DNA of 43,527 bases. Origin: Oscillospiraceae bacterium (GTDB lineage Bacteria; Bacillota; Clostridia; Oscillospirales; CAG-272). The translations under genes and the position numbers were made by a program. The notes under the pieces are model-generated. The model had not been told where the DNA came from. It ran no database searches and saw only the letters and a program-made list of their open reading frames with translations. The stretch is taken from assembly GCA_015064185.1 (NCBI GenBank), contig SVSS01000011.1, positions 1-43,527 on the forward strand, written 5' to 3'. Shown in pieces: positions 1 to 8,328 of this stretch (within the stretch, counting starts at the first letter, position 1; each line of letters begins with the position of its first letter).

Positions 1-126
1 CTCCTCAAGGAGAAGGCATTTTTGCAGACAGCTTTTGAAAGCAAAAGCCAGCGGCTTGAGCCGCTGGCTGGTACTATTGGGCTTTTAGCCCTAGTGCAAA
101 CCACCCGTTTGACGGGTGGTTGTGAT
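1..126. repeat. Dispersed repeat, copy A (inverted relative to 37301-37430)
   Basis: A chain of short hairpins: AGCGGCTTGAGCCGCT near 50, GGGCTTTTAGCCC near 80, and ACCACCCGTTTGACGGGTGGT at about 100-120. The reverse complement of 37301-37430 matches this stretch almost base for base, with a few substitutions around the middle hairpin. The last hairpin also occurs alone at 10290-10320. It begins at the window edge, so its left end is unseen. No coding sequence fits it. Confidence 0.85.
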
Positions 127-152
127 TGTTCTATTCATCAAATTGGAATTGG

Positions 153-497
153 TCAATCAGCAATCACAACCGTAGAAAGCCCTGTTTCTTTGTCCCAATA
201 CTCCATATAGATTATTTCTGTAAATTGCATAGGGTCGGTTTCGGGTACTATACCATTATACTTTATTGTGATTTTGTAACCTTCCTTTATCTCGGTGTTT
301 GGATTAAACCAGTTAGGTACACTATATCGTAATGTTTCTATGGCCTTTCCATCTTCTGCAATTTTTGATACAAGCAAATTGTTCTCTGTAACTTCCATTA
401 CAACAAAACTTTCCACAGAACTCTTGCTGTCAGCCTTGCACCCAACCAAACCCAACAGACAAACCAACATCAAAACCAATGCTATGTTTTTTTTCAT
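153..497 (-). CDS. Small predicted lipoprotein, function unknown
   Basis: A 114-residue protein. The start at 497 is chosen because it gives a clean lipoprotein signal: MKK, a hydrophobic stretch, then the lipobox LGLVGC, so the mature protein would begin at Cys20 and be anchored to the outer face of the membrane. An AAAGGGG ribosome binding site lies nine bases upstream. An in-frame start 12 codons earlier would put charged residues ahead of the signal and is less likely. The mature part is short, acidic and probably beta-rich, with no motif I recognise. It stands alone between a repeat and a DUF559 gene. The fold is unknown; only the secretion and lipidation call is well supported. Confidence 0.72.
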   Translation of the reverse strand: MKKNIALVLMLVCLLGLVGCKADSKSSVESFVVMEVTENNLLVSKIAEDGKAIETLRYSVPNWFNPNTEIKEGYKITIKYNGIVPETDPMQFTEIIYMEYWDKETGLSTVVIAD

Positions 498-613
498 ACA
501 ATCACACCCCTTTGTCAAATTCTTATTTATCATTCTGCTTTATCGCCAGTTTCGCCTTTGTATTACAAAGGCATCGGGCAAAGCCCATACCCTTAAGGTT
601 GCGCGCATCCTAA

Positions 614-658
614 GGCTCCCTCCGGGAGGGAGCTGTCACCGAAGGTGACTGAGGGAGA
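614..658 (+). repeat. REP-like palindromic unit, forward copy
   Basis: GGCTCCCTCCGGGAGGGAG forms a tight hairpin and is followed by a second small hairpin, GTCACCGAAGGTGAC, then GAGGGAG. The unit at 698-743 is the same design on the other strand: CTCCCTCC, two variable bases, GAGGGAG, a variable stem-loop, and a closing GGAG motif. The variable stem differs between copies while the outer blocks are kept. Confidence 0.75.
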
Positions 659-697
659 GTGCGATACAATAAGTTTTATCCAAAACTAAAGTTACGC

Positions 698-743
698 AGG
701 CTCCTTCCACCGCTAACGCGGTCCCCCTCCCTCTCGGAGGGAG
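698..743 (-). repeat. REP-like palindromic unit, reverse copy that runs into the DUF559 gene
   Basis: On the minus strand it reads CTCCCTCCGAGAGGGAG, then a GACCGCGTTAGCGGTG stem-loop, then GAAGGAGCC. It pairs in design with the unit at 614-658. The last ten codons and the stop codon of the DUF559 gene lie inside this unit. Confidence 0.75.
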
Positions 744-1090
744 ACTTTTACGGTGGCATCGATATACTCGCAGACACCCCGAAAGTTTGTGTTGATTTGT
801 CGGTTTGTAAACCTTATGACTTTGAGATCATACCCTTCAAGTATTTCCGTGCGGAATTCATCCTTTTGTCTGCCTTCTTCGGTATAATGCTGTGACCCAT
901 CAATTTCTATGATCAGTTTGGCTTTGTGGCAGTAAAAATCCGCAATAAAATTGTCTATGGCTTTTTGTCTTTGAAATCTGATTTCATGTTTTGATAAAAA
1001 ATCGTACCACAAATGATTTTCCTGAGGTGTTGCATTTTTACGAAGATTTTTTGCAAGAGTAATATTCTTTTCGTTGTAATCAAGCGACAT
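713..1090 (-). CDS. DUF559 family protein (Vsr/restriction-endonuclease-like fold)
   Basis: A 125-residue protein. The start at 1090 has GGAGGAGTAAGT directly upstream; a longer reading frame begins 14 codons earlier without a good site. The domain covers nearly the whole protein: an N-terminal helix (LRKNATPQENHLWYDFL), FRFQ/RQK-like basic residues, then the conserved core NFIADFY...KLIIEIDGSQH and KVIRFTN. DUF559 proteins belong to the PD-(D/E)xK/very-short-patch-repair nuclease group, and the Asp of IADFY and the Glu/Asp of EIDG are the likely metal ligands. The substrate is unknown; such genes are often solitary, as here. The extreme C-terminus (VSLREGGGPR) is encoded by a REP-like repeat, so the native tail may have been replaced. 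Confidence 0.85.
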   Translation of the reverse strand: MSLDYNEKNITLAKNLRKNATPQENHLWYDFLSKHEIRFQRQKAIDNFIADFYCHKAKLIIEIDGSQHYTEEGRQKDEFRTEILEGYDLKVIRFTNRQINTNFRGVCEYIDATVKVSLREGGGPR

Positions 1091-1120
1091 ACTTACTCCT
1101 CCAAAGTTTTTATCGTTTCC

Positions 1121-1149
1121 ATTATAATACAAATCGGCAGAGAAAACAA
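1121..1149 (-). promoter_or_regulatory. Predicted promoter of the DUF559 gene
   Basis: On the minus strand: TTGTTT (1149-1144), a 17-base spacer, TATAAT (1126-1121), about 30 bases before the start codon. The -35 box overlaps the terminator hairpin at 1133-1163. Confidence 0.55.
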
Positions 1150-1163
1150 CATCTCTGCCGATA
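1133..1163 (-). terminator. Intrinsic terminator after the NfeD/SPFH operon
   Basis: Minus strand: TCGGCAGAGA, a 9-base loop, TCTCTGCCGA, then TTTGTATT. It lies 57 bases past the SPFH stop codon. The U-tract is short and interrupted, so efficiency is uncertain. Confidence 0.6.
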
Positions 1164-1219
1164 TTTTGTACCTGCTAATTCTCCGCTAAGAATGCAGAGA
1201 GAACGGGGTGATTTTTCTT

Positions 1220-2155
1220 TTATTGTTCAGGGTTTTTGGTAACCTCAGTAAAGGTTGTAGCAAGCCCTGCAAGGGATTGCAGCTCAGAGGGGATGATGAT
1301 CTTGGTCGCCTTGCCGTCTGCAACCTTGGCAAGTGCCTCAAGGCTTTTAAGTGTGAGGACCTCTTGACCGGGCTTTACGGCATTCAGCATCTTAAGGCCG
1401 GCGGCAGTTGCCTCCTGCACCTTGAGAATTGCCTCTGCCTCACCCTCTGCCTCACGGATCTTTACCTCTCGCTCAGCCTCGGCACGCAGAATAGCCGCCT
1501 GCTTCTCTGCCTCGGCGTCAAGAATGGCCGATTGCTTACGACCCTCGGCAAGCAAAATGGCAGAATTCTTTTCACCCTCCGCACGCAGGATCAGCTCGCG
1601 GCGCTCGCGCTCCGCCTTCATCTGCTTTTCCATTGCGTCTTGAATTTCACGCGGCGGAATGATATTTTTCAGCTCCACACGGTTTACCTTGATGCCCCAA
1701 GCATCGGTCGCTTCATCAAGAATGGTGCGCATACGCGTATTGATGGTATCGCGCGAGGTCAGCGTGCCGTCAAGATCAAGCTCGCCGATCATATTACGAA
1801 GCGTGGTGGCAGTCAGGTTTTCGATTGCAAAAATGGGGTTGGTGACACCGTAGGCATAAAGCTTGCAGTCCGTGATCTGATAATACACGATCGTGTCGAT
1901 CTGCATGCGAACGTTATCCTTGGTGATAACCGATTGGGGCGGAAAGTCAACGACCTGCTCCATAAGATTTACCCTTTTGCTGATGCGGTCAATGAACGGA
2001 ATTTTTACGTGAAGACCGTTCTTCCACGTTTCGTGATAGGAGCCAAGGCGCTCCACCACGTATGCGTGCGCCTGCGGCACCACGTGAATGTTGGTAATGA
2101 TCGCGATCAGGATCAACACCAAAATAATGCAAATTGCTATAATAAGACCTGTCAT
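1220..2155 (-). CDS. SPFH/Band 7 (stomatin/paraslipin-like, QmcA-type) membrane protein
   Basis: 311 residues. One N-terminal membrane segment (about residues 3-21, MTGLIIAICIILVLILIAII), then an SPFH domain (about 25-190) with typical blocks VVERLGSYHETWKNGLH, IPFIDRI, DFPPQSVITKDNV, IPPREIQDAMEKQMKAERERRE. A long coiled coil rich in Ala/Glu repeats (AEGRKQSAILDAEAEKQAAILRAEAE style) follows at about 190-250. Family members form large oligomers that organise membrane microdomains or modulate membrane proteases. Its stop-proximal tail (TTFTEVTKNPEQ) is ordinary. It lies 21 bases downstream of the nfeD-like gene on the same strand, the classic partnership, which supports the call. Confidence 0.93.
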   Translation of the reverse strand: MTGLIIAICIILVLILIAIITNIHVVPQAHAYVVERLGSYHETWKNGLHVKIPFIDRISKRVNLMEQVVDFPPQSVITKDNVRMQIDTIVYYQITDCKLYAYGVTNPIFAIENLTATTLRNMIGELDLDGTLTSRDTINTRMRTILDEATDAWGIKVNRVELKNIIPPREIQDAMEKQMKAERERRELILRAEGEKNSAILLAEGRKQSAILDAEAEKQAAILRAEAEREVKIREAEGEAEAILKVQEATAAGLKMLNAVKPGQEVLTLKSLEALAKVADGKATKIIIPSELQSLAGLATTFTEVTKNPEQ

Positions 2156-2176
2156 ATTTATTCTCCTTTTAATTTT

Positions 2177-2596
2177 TTATTTCACGATCAATTTTACGCC
2201 CTTGACCTCCAGCACCTCTACCTGTGTACCCACAGGAATGATGCGATCGGGGTCCTTTGCGCGTGCCGACCAGCGAAGTCCGTGAAGCTTGACCTCGCCG
2301 CGCTCGCAAATGTTAGAGATCTCCTCAGTCACAAGTGCGCTCTCGCCGATCAATGCGTCAACATTCGTTTTTGTGTTTTTGTTTTTCAGCAGCTTTTTGC
2401 AAAGCGGTCTTGTGGAAAAAACCAACACAAGTCCTACGGCAACAAACACAAGGATCTGAACGGGTACGGGCACGTTGAAAAAGGCAAGCAGCGTTGAGAT
2501 CAGTGCAGCAGGAAAAAACCATATCGCAACAAGATCTGAGGTGAATGCCTCCGTAAGCAATGCCAGTGCCAAAATAGCGATCCAAAAATACGGCAT
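2177..2596 (-). CDS. NfeD-like membrane protein with C-terminal OB-fold domain
   Basis: 139 residues. Two or three N-terminal membrane segments (about 3-20, 28-45 and 47-62) are followed by a cytoplasmic domain containing GESALVTEEISN, GEVKLHGLRWSARAKDPDRIIPVGTQVEVLEVKGVKLIVK, which is the standard NfeD C-terminal beta-barrel signature (G...V...G..W.A......I..G..V.V....G..L.V). The start is fixed by AAGGGAGGAAAACTG just upstream. This is the short NfeD type lacking the protease domain, which normally works with an SPFH partner, here the next gene. A strong promoter precedes it. Confidence 0.92.
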   Translation of the reverse strand: MPYFWIAILALALLTEAFTSDLVAIWFFPAALISTLLAFFNVPVPVQILVFVAVGLVLVFSTRPLCKKLLKNKNTKTNVDALIGESALVTEEISNICERGEVKLHGLRWSARAKDPDRIIPVGTQVEVLEVKGVKLIVK

Positions 2597-2640
2597 CAGT
2601 TTTCCTCCCTTCAGACAAACATAACGTTTTGTCCTCTTTC

Positions 2641-2669
2641 AGTATACCATTTTACAAGGACACTGTCAA
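2641..2669 (-). promoter_or_regulatory. Predicted promoter of the nfeD/SPFH operon
   Basis: Minus strand: TTGACA (2669-2664), 17-base spacer, TATACT (2646-2641), with TGG before the -10 box. It lies about 45 bases before the NfeD start codon. Confidence 0.75.
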
Positions 2670-2774
2670 GGCGACTAAGGGATAACGGCGGGCAATGGGG
2701 CGCGATTTTGAGGTATTTTTGACAATTATACCGCCTCTATATTCTTTTTTTAGTGAAAAAGCGATTTGTAGCCC

Positions 2775-5414
2775 TCAATACAGGCCCTTTTTTCCGCACA
2801 GTCTGCGGTGCAGAAGCTGCAACCAACCAAGCGGCAGAACCAAAAGCGAGAGCAATAAGGTAAATAGCAGTTCATTGGCAGTAAGGGGAACTGTACGCAG
2901 CACAGCACCTCCAAGATACACAAACGCGATCTGCACCACGGCAACGGCACACATAATGAAGATAAAGGCGCGGTTTTTCCAGAGTCCCTTCAGCATGCGC
3001 ACGCGGTCTGTGCGCGCATTGAAGCAATTAAACACGCCCGCAAAAATGAAGAGTGCGAAAAAGGCTGTCAGCAAGCACAGATCCCCCTCCATCTCACGGT
3101 AGCTCTCGCGTATGGCAGGGACCTTCAAAAACAAAACGGAGAGCAGCACCGTTGCCACGCTAAGGAACGCAATGCGTCCCGCTATGGCGCGCGTGAGGAT
3201 CGGCTCGTCGCGTTTTTTTGGTGGCTCCTGCATGTATTGCGGCATCGGTGCTTCCCCCGCAAAGGCAAGCCCCCCTAACGTATCCATAATGATGTTGATC
3301 CAAAGCATCTGCACAACGGTGACGGGTGCATCAAACCCGATAAAGGGGCCTATGATAGAGATCCCCACCGCGCAAAAATTCATAATAAGCTGCAACGTGA
3401 TGAATTTTCTAATGCTTTTAAAGATCGTGCGACCGTAGAGCACCGCGCGGCAGACCGATGCTAAATTATCATCCAATATCACCACGTCCCCCGCTTCCTT
3501 TGCCACCTGCGTACCGCTCCCCATTGCAAAGCCAACGTCAGCACTGCGCAAGGCAGGCGCGTCGTTGATGCCGTCACCCGTCATACCCACCACAAGCCCC
3601 TGCTCGGCGGAAAGCCGCACCAAGCGGCTTTTATCGGCAGGCAACGCCCTTGCGATCACGGCAAGGCGCGGCAAGATCTCCTTTACAGCCTCATCATCAA
3701 GGCACGCAAGCTCCTTGCCCTCAAGGCAGACCCCGTTCCCCGACAAAATACCGCAATCACGGGCAATGCGGGTAGCGGTATCCTTGCCATCGCCCGTCAT
3801 CATCACCACCTGCACACCTGCACGTCGCAAGGTCAGCACGGCATCGCGTGCCTCGGGGCGAGGCGGATCGATAAAGGTAACGGCTGCAAGAAGCGTGAGG
3901 TCTGCCCTCAGCCCATCACGCGGAAAGACAGATGCCTCGCACAGGAGTATCACGCGCTCGCCACGCTTCATGCGCTCGCCGATGCGCGCAAAAAAGGCGG
4001 CCTTTTCAAAGGATGCCACGTGAAAGCGCCCCATGCGCGCCCCCTTCACAAAGGGCATCAGTTTTTCGGGCGCACCCGAAACAAACACGCGCCCGTCGGA
4101 AAGCGCGGTGGCGGTGTATTTGCGCGCGCTGTCAAATAGAAGGCGCTCCTTTTGAGAAAAGTCGGGCACGTGTGCCGAAAGAAAGGCGGTAAGAAGTGCC
4201 CTGTCGGTGCTGTTTCCACCCAGCGCCACGGCGCGCCCCTCACGCTCTCCGCGCGTGGCACTGTTGTTGGCTACAGCGGCAAGTGCAAGGCATTCCGCCA
4301 GCTCCTGTGCCTCTTTTTTGAGGGTGCGATAGTCGGGGAAATCTCCCCGCGCAGTCAAAATACGCCCAAGTGAAAGCTGACCTGTTGTCAGTGTACCCGT
4401 TTTATCGGTAAATAAAATATTCATGCTTCCCGCCGCCTCAATACCCGCAGGCTTGCGCACCAAAACGTGATCCCTTGTCATGCGGCGGATGTTTGAGGAT
4501 AGCACCACCGCTATCATCATGGGCAGCCCCTCGGGAACAGCCACAACAACCACAGTCAGCCCCAGCATGAGCGCATGCAAAAGCAGCTCAAAAAGATACG
4601 GAATGTTGCCAAGACGCGCCATGATCTCACCCCTTGCAAACCCCGCATCGATCACAAGACGGTGAAACAGAAACGTGAACACGCACACGATCGCCGCCGC
4701 ATACCCGATACGGCTGATCTGATGCGCAAGCCTCGTGAGGCGCGCCTTCAGGGGGCTCTCTCGCACCTCGCCCTGCAGCTCACCCGAAATACCGCCAAGA
4801 AAGGTCTTATCTCCAACCCCAAGGACCTCCATTTCGCCCTCGCCCGACACCACCACCGATCCCGCAAACAGCGCACTTGGCGCTGCGGGATCTGCCACAA
4901 AGCGCCCGCCTGTCACGTGCTTTTCCGCCTCTCGGCTCTCGCCCGTGAGGGCCGATTGATCCACGGACAGCGTGCCCGACACCAGCATTCCGTCAGCAGG
5001 TATCTTCTCCCCCGCCGAGAGCTGTACGATATCGCCAACGACCACGTCTGCCACGTTTATTTCGCGCACGCTCTCGCGCCGCACGCGGCAAAGGGTGGTG
5101 CCGCACATCTCGCAAAGCCGCGCAAATGCCGCCTCACTGCCATATTCGGAGATCGTTGAAATGAGTGTGGCAAGAAAGACCGATATCGCAATGCCTGCCG
5201 TTTCAAACCATTCGTGCGTGCGCAAGATAAACAGCAGATTTACAGCAAGCGCGGCAAGCAACACCTTGATAACGGGGTCGCCAAGATTGGCAAAAAAATG
5301 CCGCCAAAAGCCGGAACGCTTTTTGGTGCTGATCACATTGGAGCCGTATTTTGCGCGTGACTCTGCCACTTCCCTCTCGGTAAGGCCCCTTCTTTTTACT
5401 CTTGTTTCATTCAC
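2775..5414 (-). CDS. Calcium-transporting-type P2A P-type ATPase
   Basis: 879 residues, the usual length for bacterial P2A pumps. In order: cation-ATPase N-terminal domain (LTEREVAESRAKYGSNVI), membrane pair M1/M2, actuator loop with TGES (157-160), M3/M4 with VPEGLP (about 293-298), phosphorylation motif DKTGTLT (Asp337), nucleotide domain, hinge TGDGINDAP, and M5-M10. M6 carries LWINIIMDTLGGLAF, matching the Asn/Asp calcium site seen in plasma-membrane-type Ca2+ ATPases. Expected role: ATP-driven export of Ca2+ (possibly Mn2+). The start at 5414 follows AGGAGGGCG. The nearby ClC gene is on the same strand but separated by a terminator, so this gene is probably transcribed alone. The ion specificity is inferred from motifs. 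Confidence 0.93.
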   Translation of the reverse strand: MNETRVKRRGLTEREVAESRAKYGSNVISTKKRSGFWRHFFANLGDPVIKVLLAALAVNLLFILRTHEWFETAGIAISVFLATLISTISEYGSEAAFARLCEMCGTTLCRVRRESVREINVADVVVGDIVQLSAGEKIPADGMLVSGTLSVDQSALTGESREAEKHVTGGRFVADPAAPSALFAGSVVVSGEGEMEVLGVGDKTFLGGISGELQGEVRESPLKARLTRLAHQISRIGYAAAIVCVFTFLFHRLVIDAGFARGEIMARLGNIPYLFELLLHALMLGLTVVVVAVPEGLPMMIAVVLSSNIRRMTRDHVLVRKPAGIEAAGSMNILFTDKTGTLTTGQLSLGRILTARGDFPDYRTLKKEAQELAECLALAAVANNSATRGEREGRAVALGGNSTDRALLTAFLSAHVPDFSQKERLLFDSARKYTATALSDGRVFVSGAPEKLMPFVKGARMGRFHVASFEKAAFFARIGERMKRGERVILLCEASVFPRDGLRADLTLLAAVTFIDPPRPEARDAVLTLRRAGVQVVMMTGDGKDTATRIARDCGILSGNGVCLEGKELACLDDEAVKEILPRLAVIARALPADKSRLVRLSAEQGLVVGMTGDGINDAPALRSADVGFAMGSGTQVAKEAGDVVILDDNLASVCRAVLYGRTIFKSIRKFITLQLIMNFCAVGISIIGPFIGFDAPVTVVQMLWINIIMDTLGGLAFAGEAPMPQYMQEPPKKRDEPILTRAIAGRIAFLSVATVLLSVLFLKVPAIRESYREMEGDLCLLTAFFALFIFAGVFNCFNARTDRVRMLKGLWKNRAFIFIMCAVAVVQIAFVYLGGAVLRTVPLTANELLFTLLLSLLVLPLGWLQLLHRRLCGKKGLY

Positions 5415-5464
5415 CCTTTCGCCCTCCTGCGCCTGTTATCTCTTCCATCCTATGCGGCACAAAT

Positions 5465-5527
5465 GAAAAAAAGACGAAAAAAGCGCAGGCGGGCACGCAC
5501 GCTCTCGCGTGACACGCCGACCTGCGC
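5465..5527 (-). terminator. Intrinsic terminator after the ClC gene
   Basis: Minus strand: a long GC-rich stem, GCGCAGGTCGGCGTG pairing through some G-U pairs with the complementary arm ending GCCTGCGC, followed by TTTTTTCGTCTTTTTTTC. It lies 15 bases past the stop codon of the ClC gene. Confidence 0.85.
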
Positions 5528-5541
5528 CGACAAAAAATTAC

Positions 5542-7152
5542 TTAATGCTTATAAGTTTCGTGACTGATCACATCGTTGTCAAAGATCTCCTGCTCACCCA
5601 GCAGGTCACACAGCATCTCAGCAGTGTGCCCAAGATCATGCGTGATGAGATTTAAGCGCAGCACGTCATTTTCCTTGATCGCGCCACCCGTATAAAAGTG
5701 CTTATCTGCTGTTTCGGTCTTTACCGAAAGCAGCGTGCAGGAGGGGGGCCAGAGGATATCGCGCGGCTGTTTGCCGATTGCAAAGCTACCGGGGCACGCC
5801 TCTGTGGTAACATCTACCACGTGGCGATCCTTGCCCCTGTTTTCCTTGTGGATCTCACGCTCCATTGCAATTTCGTTGATCGAATTTGCACCGAGCACCT
5901 CTACGATCACATAAGAAACAAGCACAGCGAGCAATATAGGCAGTAAATTCCCAAGCCCCGAAAAGACCTCAATGGCAAGCACCAACGCAGTCAAGGGCGT
6001 GCGCACCGATGCCGCAAGGAAGGAGGTCATGCCAACGACGACCATCAGCAAAAAGTGCTCCTCGCCAAGCACGCCCGCGCTGATCAGCACGTCAGACACC
6101 ACCGAGCCAATCAGAGCCCCAAAGGAAAGCAAAGGGGTAAACAGACCGCCCGTTGCGCCCACGTCGTTTGCAAAAATAACGAGTGTGGCGCGCAGCGCCA
6201 AAAGCAGCAATGCCACATACCATGCCACACGGTGTGCAAGCAGCGCTTCGATCAGGTGGTGCCCCGTACCAATTCCCTCATAGTAAACAGAGCCGATAAT
6301 GGCAACCACAGCAAACACGGGTGCAACCTTAAAGAACAGATGCACTTCCCCGAGCTTTTTGTGCAGCAAACCACGCACAGCATGTGTGACGGCGCCGAAC
6401 AGATAGGCAAAGCCACCGCACAAAAGCCCCACGGGCAATGCGACCCAAACGAGCCACAGGGGCAGATACGCCGAAATGGAAATGTGAAACAGCGCGCTTT
6501 CCTTATCAAATAAATGGCAAAGCAATTCAAGCGTGCCCATGCCTGCAAGCACACTGCTTGCCGAGGACATAATAAGAAGCGGAGAAAAGCGTCTGTGCCC
6601 CTCCTCAAGTCCAAACAGGATGGCGGTTGTCGGTGCGCAGATCGCGGTAGCAAAGCCTGCGGTCGCGCCGCTTGTCATCAAATAGCGCTCCCAAGCGCGG
6701 TGCTTTTTGCCCATAACGCGCGTCACACCGCTGCCGACCGCCGTGCCCATCTGCACGGCAGGCCCCTCGTCATTGCCAAGCGGAATACCGCACAAAAAGG
6801 AGAGCAGCGCCGAGGTGAAAACGAAAATGAGGTTTCTGAGCCAATGGAAGGTAATGAGCCCGCGAATGAGCGCCACAGCAGTTGGAATGCCGCCGCCGCG
6901 CGAATGGGGCGAATAGGTTAAAAAGAAGGAAACGACTGCCGCAACCAAAACGGCTCCGAGCACCACAAGCGGAATATATTGCGGATTTTCCCCCGCAAAG
7001 TGATAGATCGCCTGCGAAATTTCTATCACCTTCTCGGAGATCACACGAAAGGCAAACACAATGATGCCCGTGATCATACCGGTGATGCCCGCAAATACCA
7101 CGCATGGCCATATGACATTTTGAATTTTATGCTTGATCTTTTTTTCTTGCAC
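5542..7152 (-). CDS. ClC-family chloride channel or Cl-/H+ exchanger with C-terminal TrkA-C domain
   Basis: 536 residues. The ClC core spans about 15-420 with the selectivity motifs GGGIPTA, GNDEGPAVQMG (gating Glu present) and GGLFTPLLSFG. GLEEGHRRF aligns with the EE pair that carries the internal proton glutamate of exchangers, favouring H+/Cl- antiport over a channel. The usual G(K/R)EGP loop is here GNDEGP. The last ~85 residues form a regulatory RCK/TrkA-C-like domain (PRDILWPPSCTLLSVKT...). The start codon is GTG at 7152, with GGGGAGGGGACC directly upstream; no ATG fits. It has its own promoter and terminator, so it is a single-gene unit. Transported anion (chloride or fluoride-like) is not proven by sequence. 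Confidence 0.92.
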   Translation of the reverse strand: MQEKKIKHKIQNVIWPCVVFAGITGMITGIIVFAFRVISEKVIEISQAIYHFAGENPQYIPLVVLGAVLVAAVVSFFLTYSPHSRGGGIPTAVALIRGLITFHWLRNLIFVFTSALLSFLCGIPLGNDEGPAVQMGTAVGSGVTRVMGKKHRAWERYLMTSGATAGFATAICAPTTAILFGLEEGHRRFSPLLIMSSASSVLAGMGTLELLCHLFDKESALFHISISAYLPLWLVWVALPVGLLCGGFAYLFGAVTHAVRGLLHKKLGEVHLFFKVAPVFAVVAIIGSVYYEGIGTGHHLIEALLAHRVAWYVALLLLALRATLVIFANDVGATGGLFTPLLSFGALIGSVVSDVLISAGVLGEEHFLLMVVVGMTSFLAASVRTPLTALVLAIEVFSGLGNLLPILLAVLVSYVIVEVLGANSINEIAMEREIHKENRGKDRHVVDVTTEACPGSFAIGKQPRDILWPPSCTLLSVKTETADKHFYTGGAIKENDVLRLNLITHDLGHTAEMLCDLLGEQEIFDNDVISHETYKH

Positions 7153-7202
7153 GGTCCCCTCCCCCGCACACGGCGGTTTCAGACGGTAATATCTATTTTT
7201 GT

Positions 7203-7231
7203 ATTATACTCTTTTTGTCAATTCATGTCAA
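7203..7231 (-). promoter_or_regulatory. Predicted promoter of the ClC gene
   Basis: Minus strand: TTGACA (7231-7226), 17-base spacer, TATAAT (7208-7203), both perfect consensus. A second TTGACA lies inside the spacer. Confidence 0.8.
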
Positions 7232-7271
7232 CTGCAAAGGGCAGGCGATCATAAATATTTTGCCCGAAAGA

Positions 7272-7313
7272 GAAAAAACAAACCCGTGCGAGGGGAAGAT
7301 CCCTTTGCACGGG
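7272..7313 (-). terminator. Intrinsic terminator after endonuclease III
   Basis: Minus strand: CCCGTGC, internal GGG/CCC pairing, GCACGGG, then TTTGTTTTTTCT. It starts 8 bases past the nth stop codon. Confidence 0.85.
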
Positions 7314-7320
7314 GCATTGT

Positions 7321-7983
7321 TTAGTTGCTTTTTCTGCTTTTTCTCGCCATCTCACAAAGGCTTGCCAGCGGGCACGCTTCACAGCGCGGCGCACGCGCGG
7401 TGCACACGTCGCGCCCAAATTGCACAATGCGGTGGCAAAAATCGCTCTGCTCGGCGGGCTCAACGAGTTTTACCAAGGTGCGCTCCACCTTTGTCGGATC
7501 CTTCAGCGTTGTCGGGTACATACCCAGCCGTCCGCAAATGCGAATGCAGTGGGTGTCCGCCACAATGGCGGGCAAGCCAAAAATATCGCCGCGAAGTAAA
7601 TTGGCGATCTTGCGCCCAACACCCGGGAACTTTAAAAGCTCATCCATATCCGAGGGCAATTCGCCGCCGTAGGCTGTCAAAAGCAGCCGCGAGGCATCTA
7701 TAATATTTTGTGCCTTGGTATGATAAAGTCCGCAGGGTCGCACAATGCGCTCAACATCGGCAAGCTCGGCATTTGCAAGCGCCTTTGCATCGGGATAATG
7801 AAAAAACAACTCACGGCAAACAATATTTACGCGTGCATCGGTGCACTGCGCGGATAGGCGCCCCATTACCAACAGCTTAAACGGATCACCGCCCGCTTCA
7901 AGGGCACAGGTTGCCTCGGGATATATGTCCTTGAGCGCCGCCACGATCTCGCGCATGCGCTCTCTTTTTTGCTTTTCCGTCAT
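7321..7983 (-). CDS. nth: Endonuclease III (DNA glycosylase/AP lyase)
   Basis: 220 residues, full length. It removes oxidised pyrimidines in base excision repair. The helix-hairpin-helix motif is FPGVGRKIA with catalytic Lys125, followed by VADTHCIR carrying catalytic Asp143. LSAQCTDARVN (about 43-53) is the conserved substrate-recognition helix. Four cysteines at 194, 201, 204 and 210 in the spacing C-x6-C-x2-C-x5-C hold the [4Fe-4S] cluster. GGGGGAGGTGTAACG precedes the start at 7983. The gene is alone between its own promoter (8035-8064) and terminator (7272-7313). Confidence 0.97.
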   Translation of the reverse strand: MTEKQKRERMREIVAALKDIYPEATCALEAGGDPFKLLVMGRLSAQCTDARVNIVCRELFFHYPDAKALANAELADVERIVRPCGLYHTKAQNIIDASRLLLTAYGGELPSDMDELLKFPGVGRKIANLLRGDIFGLPAIVADTHCIRICGRLGMYPTTLKDPTKVERTLVKLVEPAEQSDFCHRIVQFGRDVCTARAPRCEACPLASLCEMARKSRKSN

Positions 7984-8034
7984 CGTTACACCTCCCCCAA
8001 AAAGCCATACGGCACTGCTTTTTCTGTGTCATTC

Positions 8035-8064
8035 AGTATAACATAAAAGAAAGAAAATTGTCAA
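8035..8064 (-). promoter_or_regulatory. Predicted promoter of nth
   Basis: Minus strand: TTGACA (8064-8059), 18-base spacer, TATACT (8040-8035), with TGT before the -10 box. It diverges from the tRNA promoter at 8095. Confidence 0.7.
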
Positions 8065-8094
8065 ATGTTTTTGCGATAAACTTTGCGGTAATAC

Positions 8095-8123
8095 TTGACA
8101 ACAAAGACCTCGTTTGCTATAAT
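8095..8123 (+). promoter_or_regulatory. Promoter of the tRNA-Pro/tRNA-Val unit
   Basis: TTGACA (8095-8100), 17-base spacer, TATAAT (8118-8123) with TGC immediately before it (extended -10). It lies 32 bases before tRNA-Pro. The tRNA-Arg promoter at 9871 has the same full consensus and TGC; the tRNA-Asp promoter at 20701 has the same boxes with TGA. Confidence 0.88.
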
Positions 8124-8155
8124 AACGAGGTAGACAGGATTCCCCTCTACTCTCT

Positions 8156-8231
8156 CGGGATGTAGCGCAGTTGGTAGCGCGCCTGGTTTGGGACCAGGAT
8201 GTCGCAGGTTCAAATCCTGTCATTCCGACCA
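8156..8231 (+). tRNA. tRNA-Pro (anticodon TGG)
   Basis: The acceptor stem CGGGATG pairs with CATTCCG (one G-U pair). The anticodon stem CCTGG/CCAGG encloses TTTGGGA, reading TGG. The T-arm contains GGTTCAAATCC, and the 3' end ACCA is encoded. It is the first gene of a two-tRNA transcript. Confidence 0.97.
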
Positions 8232-8328
8232 GCAGCAAGTTGCCGCCCCCGATCATCGGGGCACGCGCAGCGGCAATCCTTGCCATATCACACAGGCGAA
8301 GCACTGCTTTTACACCTTCGCCTTAAAA

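Noticed and set aside
1208-2497. 429-codon open frame on the plus strand opposite the SPFH and NfeD genes
   Set aside because: Antisense shadow of two clearly identified genes; no ribosome binding site or recognisable domain.
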